Part shown: in pieces, positions 20,107 through 29,770 of the stretch | Position numbering within the stretch: the stretch's first letter is position 1 | How the letters are laid out: each line of letters opens with the position of its first letter | Assembly: GCA_003427395.1 (NCBI GenBank) | Contig: BFEA01000875.1 | Span: 123,549-153,835 of the forward strand | Reading direction: 5' to 3' | Source: Chara braunii | Taxonomy: Eukaryota; Streptophyta; Charophyceae; Charales; Characeae | DNA: 30,287 nucleotides | Program-made: the position numbers and the translations under genes | The notes under the pieces: generated by a model | The model's input: only the letters and a program-made list of their open reading frames with translations | Database searches by the model: none | Told to the model about the DNA's origin: nothing

Positions 20107-21380
20107 ATGAATATTGCTCTAATAGCTACCTTGATAGGTAACCCCCTCCCGGACTTCCCTAAAGAAGACCAGAGGAGGGCCAATGAAAGGGCTCGGGACT
20201 ATCGCTGGAACAAGGGCCGGTTAGAAAAACGAAAGACGGATGGTAGTGGGATTTGGATGGTGGTGCCGCACCTGTTCATGAGGTATGACTGGGTTAAGAA
20301 GGCGCACGAGAAAACTGCAGCCCATTTTACGGAAGCGACAATCAACAAGAATGAGTGGTATTGGTCCAATATTCGCGATGATGTGAAATTCATCGTCGCG
20401 AAGTACCAGGTCTGCGCTGCTGACAAGGCGACGATTCAGCCGCCAAGATCGATAGTGCCGACGGTAGTCGAACGACCTTTTCAAAGGGTTAGCATGGATA
20501 CTACCGATATTGTGGTGTCCCCTGGACCTAATAGCTACGAATACTCAGTCCTACTGGTATTTGTAGACCACTTCTCGAAATGGATCGAGGCACATCCGTG
20601 TCGTACACGACAGACGACTGAAATCGCGTGATACGTCAACCGGTTTTTAGAGATGCATCAGGACACAAAGGAAATCCTGACCGATAATAGGGTAGAATTC
20701 AGAGGGGAGGTTTTAAGGAATCTGGTCGTACATGGCGTCGCCATTCGGAACACTGCACCCAACATGTCACAATCTAACGGGCTGGTAGAAAAGGCAAATC
20801 GGGTGATAAAGACAGCATTGCGAAGAAACATCGAGGCACGGGATCCGAGGCATTGGCCCGATATCGTAGATCACATCCTAGCGGTCCATCGGGGAACGCC
20901 CCACGAATCGACGGGCCTTAGCCCCTTCCAACTACGAACCAATAGCGTAGCTTGTGTCTCGATACCGAGCCTCCCCGATGAATCTTCATTGAACCGACGA
21001 CCCACAAGGGCCGCGGTCCGGGACAAAAAAAAATCCAAGCGACACATGGAGCTGATGGAACGGTCCCATCCCTGATTAGCCTGAAAACGTCGGAAAATGA
21101 TTGAGTTGGCCCACGACCGACAGATCCGTAGCTACGAGGCCCGAAATGGGAACGTAGGACCACGGCCCCTGTATAAATTAGGGGACCTAGTGCAGGTGAG
21201 GAAATGTGCTCGCCAAGGGAAGATAGCGCCACGATTCTTCGGGCGATTTTGTGTGATCGAGCTCGGTCTGAACGGGGTGAACACCGTGCGCCTCGTGCCC
21301 GAGGTCTCGGAAACCCGATCGGCTCGTCCGATCGTCCGCCACGTGTCCTCCCTTCCTCTCCATCTCCAGTTGTGTTTGTT
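20107..21380 (+). pseudogene. pol: Integrase
   Basis: One frame with TGA at 20629-20631, 21073-21075 and 21082-21084. The N-terminal HHCC finger has HEKTAAH, but the first Cys of the C-x2-C is Tyr (YQVC). The catalytic core carries Asp at 20497-20499 (SMDTTD), Asp at 20683-20685 (LTDNRVEF) and Glu at 20788-20790 (NGLVEKANR). The second Asp and the Glu are separated by 34 residues rather than the standard 35. The C-terminal domain (LYKLGDLVQVRKCARQGKI...PRFFGRFCVIELG) resembles the GPY/F-type module. No chromodomain is seen after it. Integrase would insert the cDNA; the stops make this copy inactive. Confidence 0.85.
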
Positions 21381-21392
21381 TCCTCCTTCGCT

Positions 21393-23360
21393 ATGGAGGA
21401 GGACGACGACTCTTTATCGCTCTCATCCCCTCCTGCTTCTCTTACTCCGCCCCCGTCGCCATCGCCATGAGTTTTCTCACCGAGCGAGCTCTAGGCGATC
21501 ACATGCTGGTGCCATGTGGCGACATCTCGGTAATTCGGCAAATCCATCATCNGCGATTCAATTTGGATCTTCTACGCTTCGCGCNATTCTTCAGCACAAC
21601 GGGGGTGTATGCAGCGACGAAATTTCGTTTTGCGGTTAATCGTCAGACACTCGTTCTTGCTGAAGCTTCGGCTTATCGTTGGCTGTCCACACCTGGAGTC
21701 ANCCACGTGTCGACCGTCGTCGTTTTCAATGGAGACATNANNGCGATAGATCCTCTACGGCATANGGCCATTCGGGCAGANCTGCGGAAGTGGGGTCAGC
21801 AGTTGGCAGCAGAGTGGAATCAGTGGTTTGTGCGGCACGGTGACAATCTCATCGTCACTGACATTATCGACGCCGGAGGGCTCCATATGTTCCGGCACGA
21901 GCCACCGGTGGCATTTTCGGAACTCGTCCCCTTTCAGCGCCCCCAATTAACCGATCCCAACTATCTACTTTCGCTCTCCCCTCTCTTTTCCCTACCTTTT
22001 GGCAATCTAGCCTTTGCCCCCGTTTCTCCTTTCGTCTGGAACCCCTCGCTGTCCCCCTCCTCGACCGAAGACAGTGGGAACAGAGGTGCGAGCACTTCAT
22101 CGATATCTCAGTGTGCCTGATTGGAGTGCAGTTGACGTGGACACAGGACATCGAGCACCGCGCCTGGATCGAATACGCGGAGCTGCTGATCGTCCAAGCC
22201 TGGAGGACGGAGGTAGAGGGGGACCTTCTCGGATTTCTGTTCGGATCGATGTGGCCCGGCCATCGCCAGTTGAATGTGCAAGAACTCACAGTCCCCCTCG
22301 CGCAGCTGGTCGTCGGTCGATGATCTTTCCCTAGACATCATCTCGCAGTGTGACGAAAGCCCGGTCCCGTACGTCCTTTCGCGAACTCTGATGCCCTATC
22401 TGCAGTGGTCGGCTTGTCTTGAAGAGCAAGGAGGGAACAACAACCCGCCATCGCAAGCCGAGTACCTGAACCCGCGAATGATAATTCACATCTCCTTCTT
22501 CCAGCCTCACACGGCCTTCGAAGACGAAGTACTAGCATTCGAGGAGGAAGAAGAAGAGAACGAAGAAGAGGAGTAAGAAGAAGAAGAAACCCCAGAAGAA
22601 GGGAGTTACAACGAGCATAGTGAGGGGGAATAGAGCGAAGAAGAAGAAGAAGAGGACGACGAGGAAGAGGAGTCTGAGTGGGAAAATTTGGGCGAGGAGG
22701 TGAGCCGCACAGAGGTCTAAGAGGAAGATCCAGAGGCGACGACGAGGCGGAGAGAAGAGATCGCGGCCGGTAAGCAGCCGCTAGAGTACGCAAGTGGAAC
22801 GGATCTGCCGATTTCAGACGATCCAACCAAGGATCCGGAGCTGCCCAAGCCAGAGTATGGGGACCCTGCTACCGGGACTTCGAGCGCACGGGCCAGACGG
22901 CGGCGAAACCGATCCCCCTCCCCCTCCACCTCCACCCGTCCGACAGTTCGAACTCGTACCGATGCGGGGCATCGGGCTTCGTCCCCGGTCCTTATCCAGC
23001 CATCCCCTTGACTACCTCCCCCTCCACCAGATCACCACCCGCGTCACCTTCCCCCTCAATCCCTTTCCAATCGACACCTTTCGCTTTTTCTACGCCACCC
23101 GTCTTGCTGTCACGGTTCATCCCCATCCCTCTACCCGGTGTGCCACCCCCGTCTTCTGTCTCCATGCCCTTCTTTTCAGCACCGCATGGCGATGCCACAA
23201 CATCATCAAGGTCTACTGCATGATCACGGGGACCATCCCCACGTGAGAAAACCACGATCACTTCCACGAGGCGCTCTTCCGAACTTTCACCACCCTTGAC
23301 CCCGACTATCTCGCATCCCTTCCTCATAGTGGTAACCGATTCCCTCGCTTTCATTGGATC
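21393..23360 (+). pseudogene. Extra 3' ORF of the retrotransposon, unrecognised acidic and Pro/Ser-rich protein
   Basis: Starts MEEDDDSLSLSSPP at 21393, whose stop overlaps the next ATG as ATGA (21467-21470), so one frameshift probably split the start. It continues MSFLTERALGDHMLV through NQWFVRHGDNLIVTDIIDAGG to about 21960. Another frame shows DRRQWEQRCEHFIDIS...WIEYAELLIVQAWRTEVEG...MWPGHRQLNVQEL (22060-22320), and a third ISQCDESPVPYVLSRTLMPY into a long Glu run (22540-22700). An Arg/Ser-rich patch (ARARRRRNRSPSPS, about 22885-22930) and a Pro/Ser-rich end follow. No signal peptide, transmembrane helix or known motif is seen, so it does not look like an envelope gene despite its position. 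It may be an accessory protein captured by this family. The end is uncertain. Confidence 0.5.
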
Positions 23361-23738
23361 ATACGATATCAGGAGCTTCCGGTGACATTGGCGGGAATGA
23401 AAAATTTCCTAGCCCCGCTCCCGACTGACTCACCCGCTCGCCATGCCCCCATGTATCGTCTACCCTTTCCCGTCCCCGACGGTTATTGGTGCACGATTGA
23501 TCGACGCGGGCCACGACGATGACACGAATAATCCCCTCCTTGGATTGAAGAGAACCTTTCTTGAGGAATTTTTAGGAGAGAGCCACGTTTGCCACAATGG
23601 ATGACTTCCACACTCCTTCGCACGATTGCTGGCAACGTAGAGAGCTCTGCTTGTCGGTCGATTAGAGAGATCGACATGTGTCGCAATGACAAGCAAGCAG
23701 GAGCTTGCTTAAGATTGGAACCCCCTGGGCGAAACATA
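23361..23738. other. Untranslated stretch before the 3' LTR
   Basis: No gene seen. The region directly before the LTR (about 23700-23738) has short purine runs, but I see no canonical polypurine tract. Confidence 0.35.
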
Positions 23739-25814
23739 TGTGACGAACCAATTTTTGTTCCGCGCGATTTTCTGCGCGATAGCAATGAGGGGTCCTAAGA
23801 TGGGAAGGATGAGCCAATTACGGGAGATCGGGATCGAAGGGAAATTGCATCGGTGTCCTCGCTCCTTTGTCTTTTTGCATCGCTTCTTTTTGGATGGCTG
23901 TGTTCCGGGCCGGGCAAGTCCCGAGATGGCCGATTGAGTGGCTGTCGTGCCGACAAAGGCGCGAATAATAATGTTTGACGTTGCTTGTTTCTTGTTCTGT
24001 TGTCGGGTTTTAGGCGCGAAGGTCGCGCGATAAGTTTTGCTTCTTTTTTAATTTCTTGTTTGAATCTTCTCGAGCCCTCGATGGCTCTCGAAATTTCGCA
24101 CTTTCTTTTCGGAATTTGCATTTTATTAAAATTCCTTTTGCAATAGGTTTAGGAATTTAGGAATTTAGGAATTCGAGATTTCTTTTGTCGCGCGTTGTTT
24201 TTTTTTTTTGCGCGCACTTCTTTTTGCGGCTGCAGCGGAACTCAGATTACTCGGCGCCCTTACTCTCGTGTGTAACTGTAATTTTTGGGCAGGCGCCATT
24301 GTAACTGTATCTCTCTTCTTGAGCCTCGTCTTTTTCGCCCTCTCCTTTTTGCTGTGGTTGTCTAGCCCGCGGGCTGTATGATCGGATCGATGTGTGGGGA
24401 GCGGCTACGTCTCCCACGCCGCGGTCTGGCCATGCAGAACGTAGGCACTCCCTCTCCTAATTTCCTTTCTCAATCTTTGCAATTCCGTGTTCTTCGCGCT
24501 TACATACGCGCTATAAATTTCGGCTGCGCGATTAGATAGCTCTCTTAACTTGTTGCTGGAAGCTCGGGGTAGCGCGATCAGTGAGGGTCGGCTCACGAGC
24601 GAAGTAGGAGGTAAGTTGAAGTGGGAGTCGGGCGACCCGACGAGCTGGGATGGAATACTATGTTTGTTGTTTCTGCCTAGTCATCATCATTGCTTGGCAC
24701 TTTGATCCGCTGTTGGTATGGTATGAGTTCTGATGTTGTGTAGGACCACTGAGTGATTAGATGATTGGGTTGTTATCCATGACACGTGGCGATTTTGCAT
24801 GAGGAATTAGAAGTCTCACGTTTGCGTAAGCATCAGCCCACAGGCCCGGGTGCAAGCGAACACCTCGTGTGGATATGTGTAAGCGAGATCTGAATTGCGC
24901 GGCCTACACGTGTCCACGTGCAGCGAGTCGCGACCCTTGACGAACCTGGCACCTCCAATATCGGGATAGGCGAGGAATTTTCCTCCTTTCAAGCACCGAG
25001 TTGGCAGGAAATTCGGACACCATATCCGGAGATCCCCCCGACAGTCAGATGCATACGAAAGGCTTCCACTACGCTGCAATGACAAAATGACGTACACATG
25101 GGACTCAGGGTACTTTGAAACCTGGGAAGAAGAAGAATATCGTAGGCGGAAATACCCGGAATTTCCCTGCCTAACCGAGAACCGATTGTGCCCCAGGGAG
25201 TTTCACTGTGCCGTAACCAGCGATCCAAGGTACCCCGATTACCCAACTATGTATAACACGCAATACTTCATATCCGTTGGCTTCGTCGTCATCGCCACCA
25301 ATTTCCCTCCCTTCCATCTCCTCCTCCCGTATCACCAACTCACGGTGGTACAGTGGAATTCCATCACCCCGTATTGGCCCCATACGCCGTGCAGAAACTG
25401 CAGACGACGCGGCCACCGCCGAACCCTTGGAACTACGGAGCCTAACCATAACGAGCGGCGTCAGACGCCACGTGTGTGCATCCGAAGGTCCGACTCATAG
25501 GAATCGCAACCCTCACGAACGGGCCTCTCCCGAACCGACGTCACCAAAACAGACGGATCGGACGACCCTTGATGCACCACGCATGCCATCCGCCTTATGC
25601 TGCACGACATAGACCGCCGTCAGACTGGAAGTAACCTGCCCCTTAGCCCTATTGCATCTATGCCCCTGGACCCTTGCCACAAGAGATCTCAGTTCCGACC
25701 TGGGAATCCACCCCCACTTTCCCCAAAAATCCTTGGCACACCCCTTTTCGGACTTCCAGGCCCACATCCCACTCCGATCAGGAAGTCGCGCCGGGATTGA
25801 GGTTAGGCGTCACA
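23739..25814 (+). repeat. 3' LTR (about 2.08 kb)
   Basis: Bounded by TGTGACG (23739-23745) and CGTCACA (25808-25814), exact 7-bp inverted ends. It is the inverted homologue of 5431-7852, sharing for example the MWAWK..EKG frame shadow, the TATAAAT box and the GGAATTTAGGAATT region (about 24150). It lacks about 348 bp present in the other LTR, the junction lying at about 24652 with an AGCT microhomology. The long LTR and many substitutions indicate age. Confidence 0.85.
24512..24518 (+). promoter_or_regulatory. Candidate LTR TATA box
   Basis: TATAAAT, conserved with 7070-7076 (minus). A start of transcription about 30 bases downstream would set the beginning of R. Confidence 0.5.
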
Positions 25815-26447
25815 GGCGCCTTCAGTCGTTTTGGTCCTGAGGTCCACCGTACCCAAAAAGTGCCTTATAGTATAGGCTATATTCATGACTTGGCCTTCCA
25901 ATCTGAGTAGTAGTATATCCCACTTTACTCAATTTTTTTGATTTCTAACCGTAGGCTCCGAAGATTAACGTCCGCAAATGAGGAATCGGCCCAAGTGGAT
26001 CTTGGCCCCGAGACGCTCAAAATTTTGTGCCCACTCCCGACCGGCCCAAGCTGACCGCCCGTCCGCCGCCCTGTTTTCCTTTTTCCAATGGACCACCACC
26101 ATTTTTGGAACCCGCGCCAGCCCAAGGATGGCTGGGCCGTGTAGAGCTGGAATCGCTCGGCGTGATGCTGGTGGTTCCCAACGACCACACCGTTTTAGGC
26201 CGCCCTACTACGGCACCTAATGGTTTGGGATAATACCCCCCAGGGGCCATGTCCCACTTCTCGAGGATTTGTTCTGGTTTCGAGTGCACATGGCTCCTTG
26301 CCATCCGATCTGAAAATCTCACGGCCCTACTAGTAGTGTAACCACGTTGGAAAACACACGAAACATAAACTAAACCCCCGCTAGTGGGCCGCGGCCCCTG
26401 GTCGGTTTCCCGGGTTCTTTTTTTTTTTTTTTTTTTGGGCGCCTAAA
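25815..26447. other. Unassigned sequence right of the retrotransposon
   Basis: No gene recognised. It ends in a 20-T run (26417-26436) just before the U6 relic. Confidence 0.3.
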
Positions 26448-26461
26448 ACCAGAAAGGTTCC
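26448..26461. repeat. Target-site duplication of the U6 retrocopy, left copy
   Basis: ACCAGAAAGGTTCC, repeated exactly at 26556-26569. Confidence 0.85.
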
Positions 26462-26555
26462 AAAAAAGAAAAAAAAAAGGGTTCCCTTTCTCGATTTATG
26501 CGCGTCATCCTTGCGCAGGGCCCATGCTAATCTTCGCTGTGATGTCCCCAAGGAC
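26462..26555 (-). pseudogene. U6 snRNA retropseudogene
   Basis: Read on the minus strand, the copy starts GTCCTTGGGGACATC at 26555, the U6 5' stem-loop, and continues GAAGATTAGCATGG, CCCTGCGCAAGGATGA and GCATAAATCGAGAAA. It ends in a T-run that corresponds to the U6 3' oligo-U. Compared with the well-known plant and animal U6 sequence it lacks about 20 nt between the 5' stem and the ACAGAGA box. That box reads ACAGCGA, so splicing function is very unlikely. It starts at the natural first base and is framed by exact 14-bp direct repeats, the signature of LINE-mediated retroposition. No upstream TATA or plant USE is visible on the minus strand. Confidence 0.85.
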
Positions 26556-26569
26556 ACCAGAAAGGTTCC
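26556..26569. repeat. Target-site duplication of the U6 retrocopy, right copy
   Basis: ACCAGAAAGGTTCC, exact match to 26448-26461; the U6 copy begins at the adjoining base. Confidence 0.85.
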
Positions 26570-27480
26570 CGCGTGGGCGCTTTCCACCAGTTATCCCTAC
26601 TGGATTCCATGACGACAGGGCCTGATAATTGTCGTTTCCTGTGTGTAGAGTGGAGTGGGGGGGGAAGGAAACGATGACCTTTGGCAGACCGCAGAGGACG
26701 GCCTTTCGCGTCCAATGGCACCGGGAAAAGTCCATAACTGCCGAGCGAGTCGAGCGGCTTTCACTGCTGCTCGGAGGCCGACGAGCCAAGAAGAAGCCGA
26801 GGGAAGAACCCCGCGCTCGAAAGCTCGGACAAACTCTGCCATGAATAGAAGGAAAATGGACTTTCGCCCGGGGAAGAGACTCACCGACATCGGCAGTCGC
26901 TGTCGATGCGCCCTTTCGAATGCTGGTGGGAACCGCTCCCCTGTGTCCTCACAAGCACATGCGTCAACAGAAAAAAGTAGAGGTACGAAGCACTCGCTCA
27001 TTCATTCCTCGCCCTTCCTGCGCCTCTCTTTCGCCTCCGTATGTTTACTATGGTGGACCTAGGAGGCCACGTCGGACGCTCCGGCAGGCCCCACTTCTAT
27101 GATGATGACACCAACGACAACCCTCTGGCCGACTACGGTAGAGTCACAAAAAATGGAAGCATCGGACGCACGCAGCTTGGTCCTTCCCGTAAACAACAGG
27201 TGACTGCCATGTCTAGCACCGTTAGATCGTGCGGCTCGGGGGCGGCTCGGCTCGACTGACCTCAGTCCCGTTCGATCAATCGTGGGGCATCGGAGAGTGT
27301 CAAGATGCGATCCCGATGAGCCACGCGGAAGGTCGGGGGTGGGTTGGAGACGGGGGGGGTTTGTCAAGCAGAGGCTGGACTAGACAGAGGAGGAAGCACA
27401 GCGTTGCCAACAGGTTCTGGTTGCGGTTACCCATGATCTGAGACTCGCGCTGAGAAGCAAGGAAGGGGGATCAGCACGTA
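26570..27480. other. Unassigned sequence upstream of the transporter gene
   Basis: Overlapping open frames on both strands (26655-27062 plus, 26597-27001 minus, 27041-27259 plus) show no recognisable motif. They may include distal promoter or an unknown exon. The GC content is closer to that of the transporter gene than to the transposon regions. Confidence 0.25.
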
Positions 27481-27497
27481 GGTGTAGACCGTGCAGG

Positions 27498-27503
27498 TAT
27501 AAA
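27498..27503 (+). promoter_or_regulatory. Candidate TATA box of the acetate-transporter gene
   Basis: TATAAA in GC-balanced sequence, about 520 bases before the chosen ATG. It would give a leader of roughly 490 nt, unless an intron lies within it. No transcript evidence. Confidence 0.35.
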
Positions 27504-27850
27504 CAGACCCGCAGTGCTGAGCTCTCTTAGTCCAGGGGGGTTGTTCGTCCGCAGAGGGTCGCCGAGTTCAAGTGTTTGAGGAACAACCTTCTGTTGTCGT
27601 TACTGTTCAACCCTTCCCTCGAGACTGTATGTAGTACTTTCTTCGGAGTATCTGGACGGAAGTTGGGTCAGATACGTGCGGATTTGTCTTTTTGAAATGT
27701 GAGTAGTGTCTTCAAGGAGGTGCACCATCTTAGGCCGGCGAAAGCAAAGGCTTCGTCATCCTCGTCTCTCTCGCTCCCCTTCTAGTAGCCTTCACCCCCC
27801 TTTTCATTTGCCCTTTCTTGCCTGGCTCTCGCTCCTCTGCAGCCATTTCG

Positions 27851-27852
<2 letters not shown>

Positions 27853-27907
<55 letters not shown>
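27853..27907 (+). repeat. (CA)n microsatellite in the transporter leader
   Basis: Fifty-five bases of pure CA, about 115 bases before the start codon. The tract is open in the transporter's frame and would read as His-Thr repeats if an upstream ATG at 27818 were used. Confidence 0.95.
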
Positions 27908-27908
<1 letters not shown>

Positions 27909-28021
27909 CGTCGTGGTTCTTCTTCTCGACGCCGCTGAGGGGCCGCCTCAACGATTCAACTAGTCGTTTCGCTACGGTAGGAGAGCGCGAGGAGTCGTCG
28001 GTGAAGGAGGAGGAAGCCAAA

Positions 28022-28618
28022 ATGGAGGAGAAGCCAACGTTGGCTGGCATCGAGGTGGCCAATGTCAACCCTTTGGGCCTGACTGCCTTTGCGCTCACTG
28101 CGTTCACCATGTCCATGTTCACCACGGGTCTGCTGCCGGAGTCTGTCAGCAACGTGGGCTTGGCGATGGGCTACTTCTTCGGCGGGGCGGGCATGCTTCT
28201 TGCGGGGGTGTGGGCGTTCTTTGCACGCAGCACCTTCGGCGCCACGGCCTACTGCTCCTACGGCTTCTACTTCCTGTCGTACACCTACTACATGGTGGAG
28301 ATNCAGAAAGACGCGGAGAACCCCGACAAGACCCACCTGGCGCTGGGCGTGTTCCTGCTGGGGTGGACCATCTTCACGATCTGCATGACCATCATCTCCT
28401 ACAGGACGTTCCGCGCTCTGTTCATCATGTTCGTCTTCCTGACGTTCGATTACTTCTTCAACATGGTGGGCGCATGGGCGGACTCGAAGAGCGCCACCAA
28501 GGCGGGAGGCTGGTTCGGCCTAATGGCAGCGGCGACGGCCTTGTACTGCGCCATGTCCATAGTCGTCACGGACACGTGGAAGGAGGAGGTGCTGCCGCTC
28601 GGGCATTACGAAGGATAA
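28022..28618 (+). CDS. GPR1/FUN34/SatP-family acetate (monocarboxylate) transporter
   Basis: 198 codons, intronless as seen, ending in TAA. The start was chosen at ATG 28022 for its GCCAAAATGG context and normal family length; an in-frame ATG at 27818 would add a His/Thr-repeat leader. The protein opens with a short hydrophilic tail, then NVNPLGLTAF, a variant of the family NPAPLGL signature (residues 14-23). Six hydrophobic segments follow at about 20-38, 45-66, 72-92, 106-124, 128-148 and 160-180. Family hallmarks include GYFFGGAGMLLAGVWAF, STFGATAYCSYGFYFLSY and LGVFLLGWTIFT. Relatives in bacteria (SatP), yeast (Ady2/Ato) and Chlamydomonas (GFY) carry acetate and related small acids, typically as proton symport. 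Here the membrane location (plasma or peroxisomal) is unknown. Residue 94 is ambiguous (ATN). GC-rich third positions contrast with the transposon debris, supporting a live host gene. Confidence 0.9.
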   Translation: MEEKPTLAGIEVANVNPLGLTAFALTAFTMSMFTTGLLPESVSNVGLAMGYFFGGAGMLLAGVWAFFARSTFGATAYCSYGFYFLSYTYYMVEXQKDAENPDKTHLALGVFLLGWTIFTICMTIISYRTFRALFIMFVFLTFDYFFNMVGAWADSKSATKAGGWFGLMAAATALYCAMSIVVTDTWKEEVLPLGHYEG

Positions 28619-29454
28619 GCCCAACGTGCGTAAGCCTCCTATGGGATCAGGGCTATCCGTCGGGCTAAAAATAGAATCCCAAGACGAGACTAGAGCGTCG
28701 CTAACTTGCGTATAATAAGATAGCCGTACGATTGACGCAGGGGGCCATAGGATAAGATTTAGCAGCCGTAGATCAGCTCGCCAGCCTGACGTAAGAACTT
28801 AATACGGAGAAGGTAGAAAGTAGTAGAAATCCGATGGTAGGGCTACTGTTTTTTTTTTTTTTTTTTCTAAATTCTAAGCTAAACGGAAACCGTACCTACA
28901 GCTGACATCAACTGGTGAGAGATAAATAGACGTGCGGAGGTGCAACTACCACGCGCTTCTGCCTGCAACAACTGGCAGCTGGCTGCAGCCAGAGGCTCCT
29001 CGCTAGAGCTCCTTAGCCTATAGCCTTGTCCACTTACGCAAGAGGTCTTTCGCCTGCAGCCTTATACCCTAAGGTCCCTAACGCAATGGATGTTGAATGT
29101 TAAATAGACGTTGTCGGGACTCGGGCAGAGAACGAGCTATCGGTTTCCCAGAGAGTGGGGTTGGTTTGTTAGCCGCTTCATTTTTCCGAGGCTGCAGTCG
29201 TATGGGACTACAGGTCCTTCATCGTATATATGGGAATGGTGAGTCTGGTGACATCCAATTCCTGTGCCACATGAGAGGGATCGTTACTACGTGACGGCTG
29301 AATCCCTGGGACCTGGGCCTCTAGCCCCAGTTGTCCTATCCATTTTGGATCAGATAAATTCTTTTCTATGTATCTATCTGACCACGAAGACCAGGAAAAT
29401 TTGAAAGAAGGCGGGTGTCACTCTGGTTTTTCAAGGGGGGAGACGCTTAGACGA
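28619..29454. other. Downstream unassigned sequence
   Basis: Presumably the 3' UTR of the transporter and intergenic DNA. It contains a T-run at 28850-28866. No further gene recognised. Confidence 0.3.
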
Positions 29455-29540
29455 AGACGACGAGGAGGAGGACGACGACGACGACGACGACGACGAAGAA
29501 GAAGAAGAAGAAGAAGAAGAAGAAGAAGAAGAAGAAGAAT
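29455..29540 (+). repeat. Triplet repeat, (GAC)n then (GAA)n
   Basis: About eight GAC and about fifteen GAA units in succession. The poly-Arg, poly-Glu and poly-Phe frames across it are artefacts. Confidence 0.95.
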
Positions 29541-29744
29541 GTTGTTCCCCAGGAATAGATCGGAGACTGCTGTTCGCCGAAAAGAAAAGAAAAGAAAAGA
29601 AGAAAGAATGATGTGGTATTTGATTGCCATTTCAAGGAAATTGACACGCATGTCGAAGCTGCAGCTGACAGCTGTCCGTTTTGCTCGCTCCGCCGGGCCT
29701 AATAGGTGCAGGAGGGGGTTCGTAGAAGAAGATGCTGGTATGTT

Positions 29745-29770
29745 GGGTTGGTGGGTTGGTGGGTTGGGGG
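29745..29770 (+). other. G-quadruplex-forming motif
   Basis: GGG-TTGGT-GGG-TTGGT-GGG-TT-GGGGG: four G-runs with loops of 5, 5 and 2, meeting the usual G4 rule on the plus strand. Confidence 0.7.

Larger units (their letters stand above)
17284..25814 (+). mobile_element. Ty3/gypsy-type LTR retrotransposon, 3' half (protease end to 3' LTR)
   Basis: In order: protease C-terminal part, RT, RNase H, PHD-like finger, integrase, extra ORF, LTR. The pol order RT-RNase H-integrase defines the Ty3/gypsy class. Gag, primer binding site and 5' LTR are missing here but are present, inverted, at 3618-7852. No clear polypurine tract is visible before the LTR. Many disabling stops are TGA where arginine or tryptophan is expected, as methylated-CpG decay would give. 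Confidence 0.85.

Noticed and set aside
22992-23354. Minus-strand Gly/Glu-rich 120-codon frame
   Set aside because: Antisense shadow of the Pro/Ser-rich tail of the retrotransposon's extra ORF.
21393-23360. Envelope gene (endogenous retrovirus-like)
   Set aside because: Env-like position, but no signal peptide, transmembrane helix or cleavage motif seen.
26462-26555. Functional U6 gene
   Set aside because: Internal deletion, altered ACAGAGA box, flanking target duplications and no visible upstream promoter elements.
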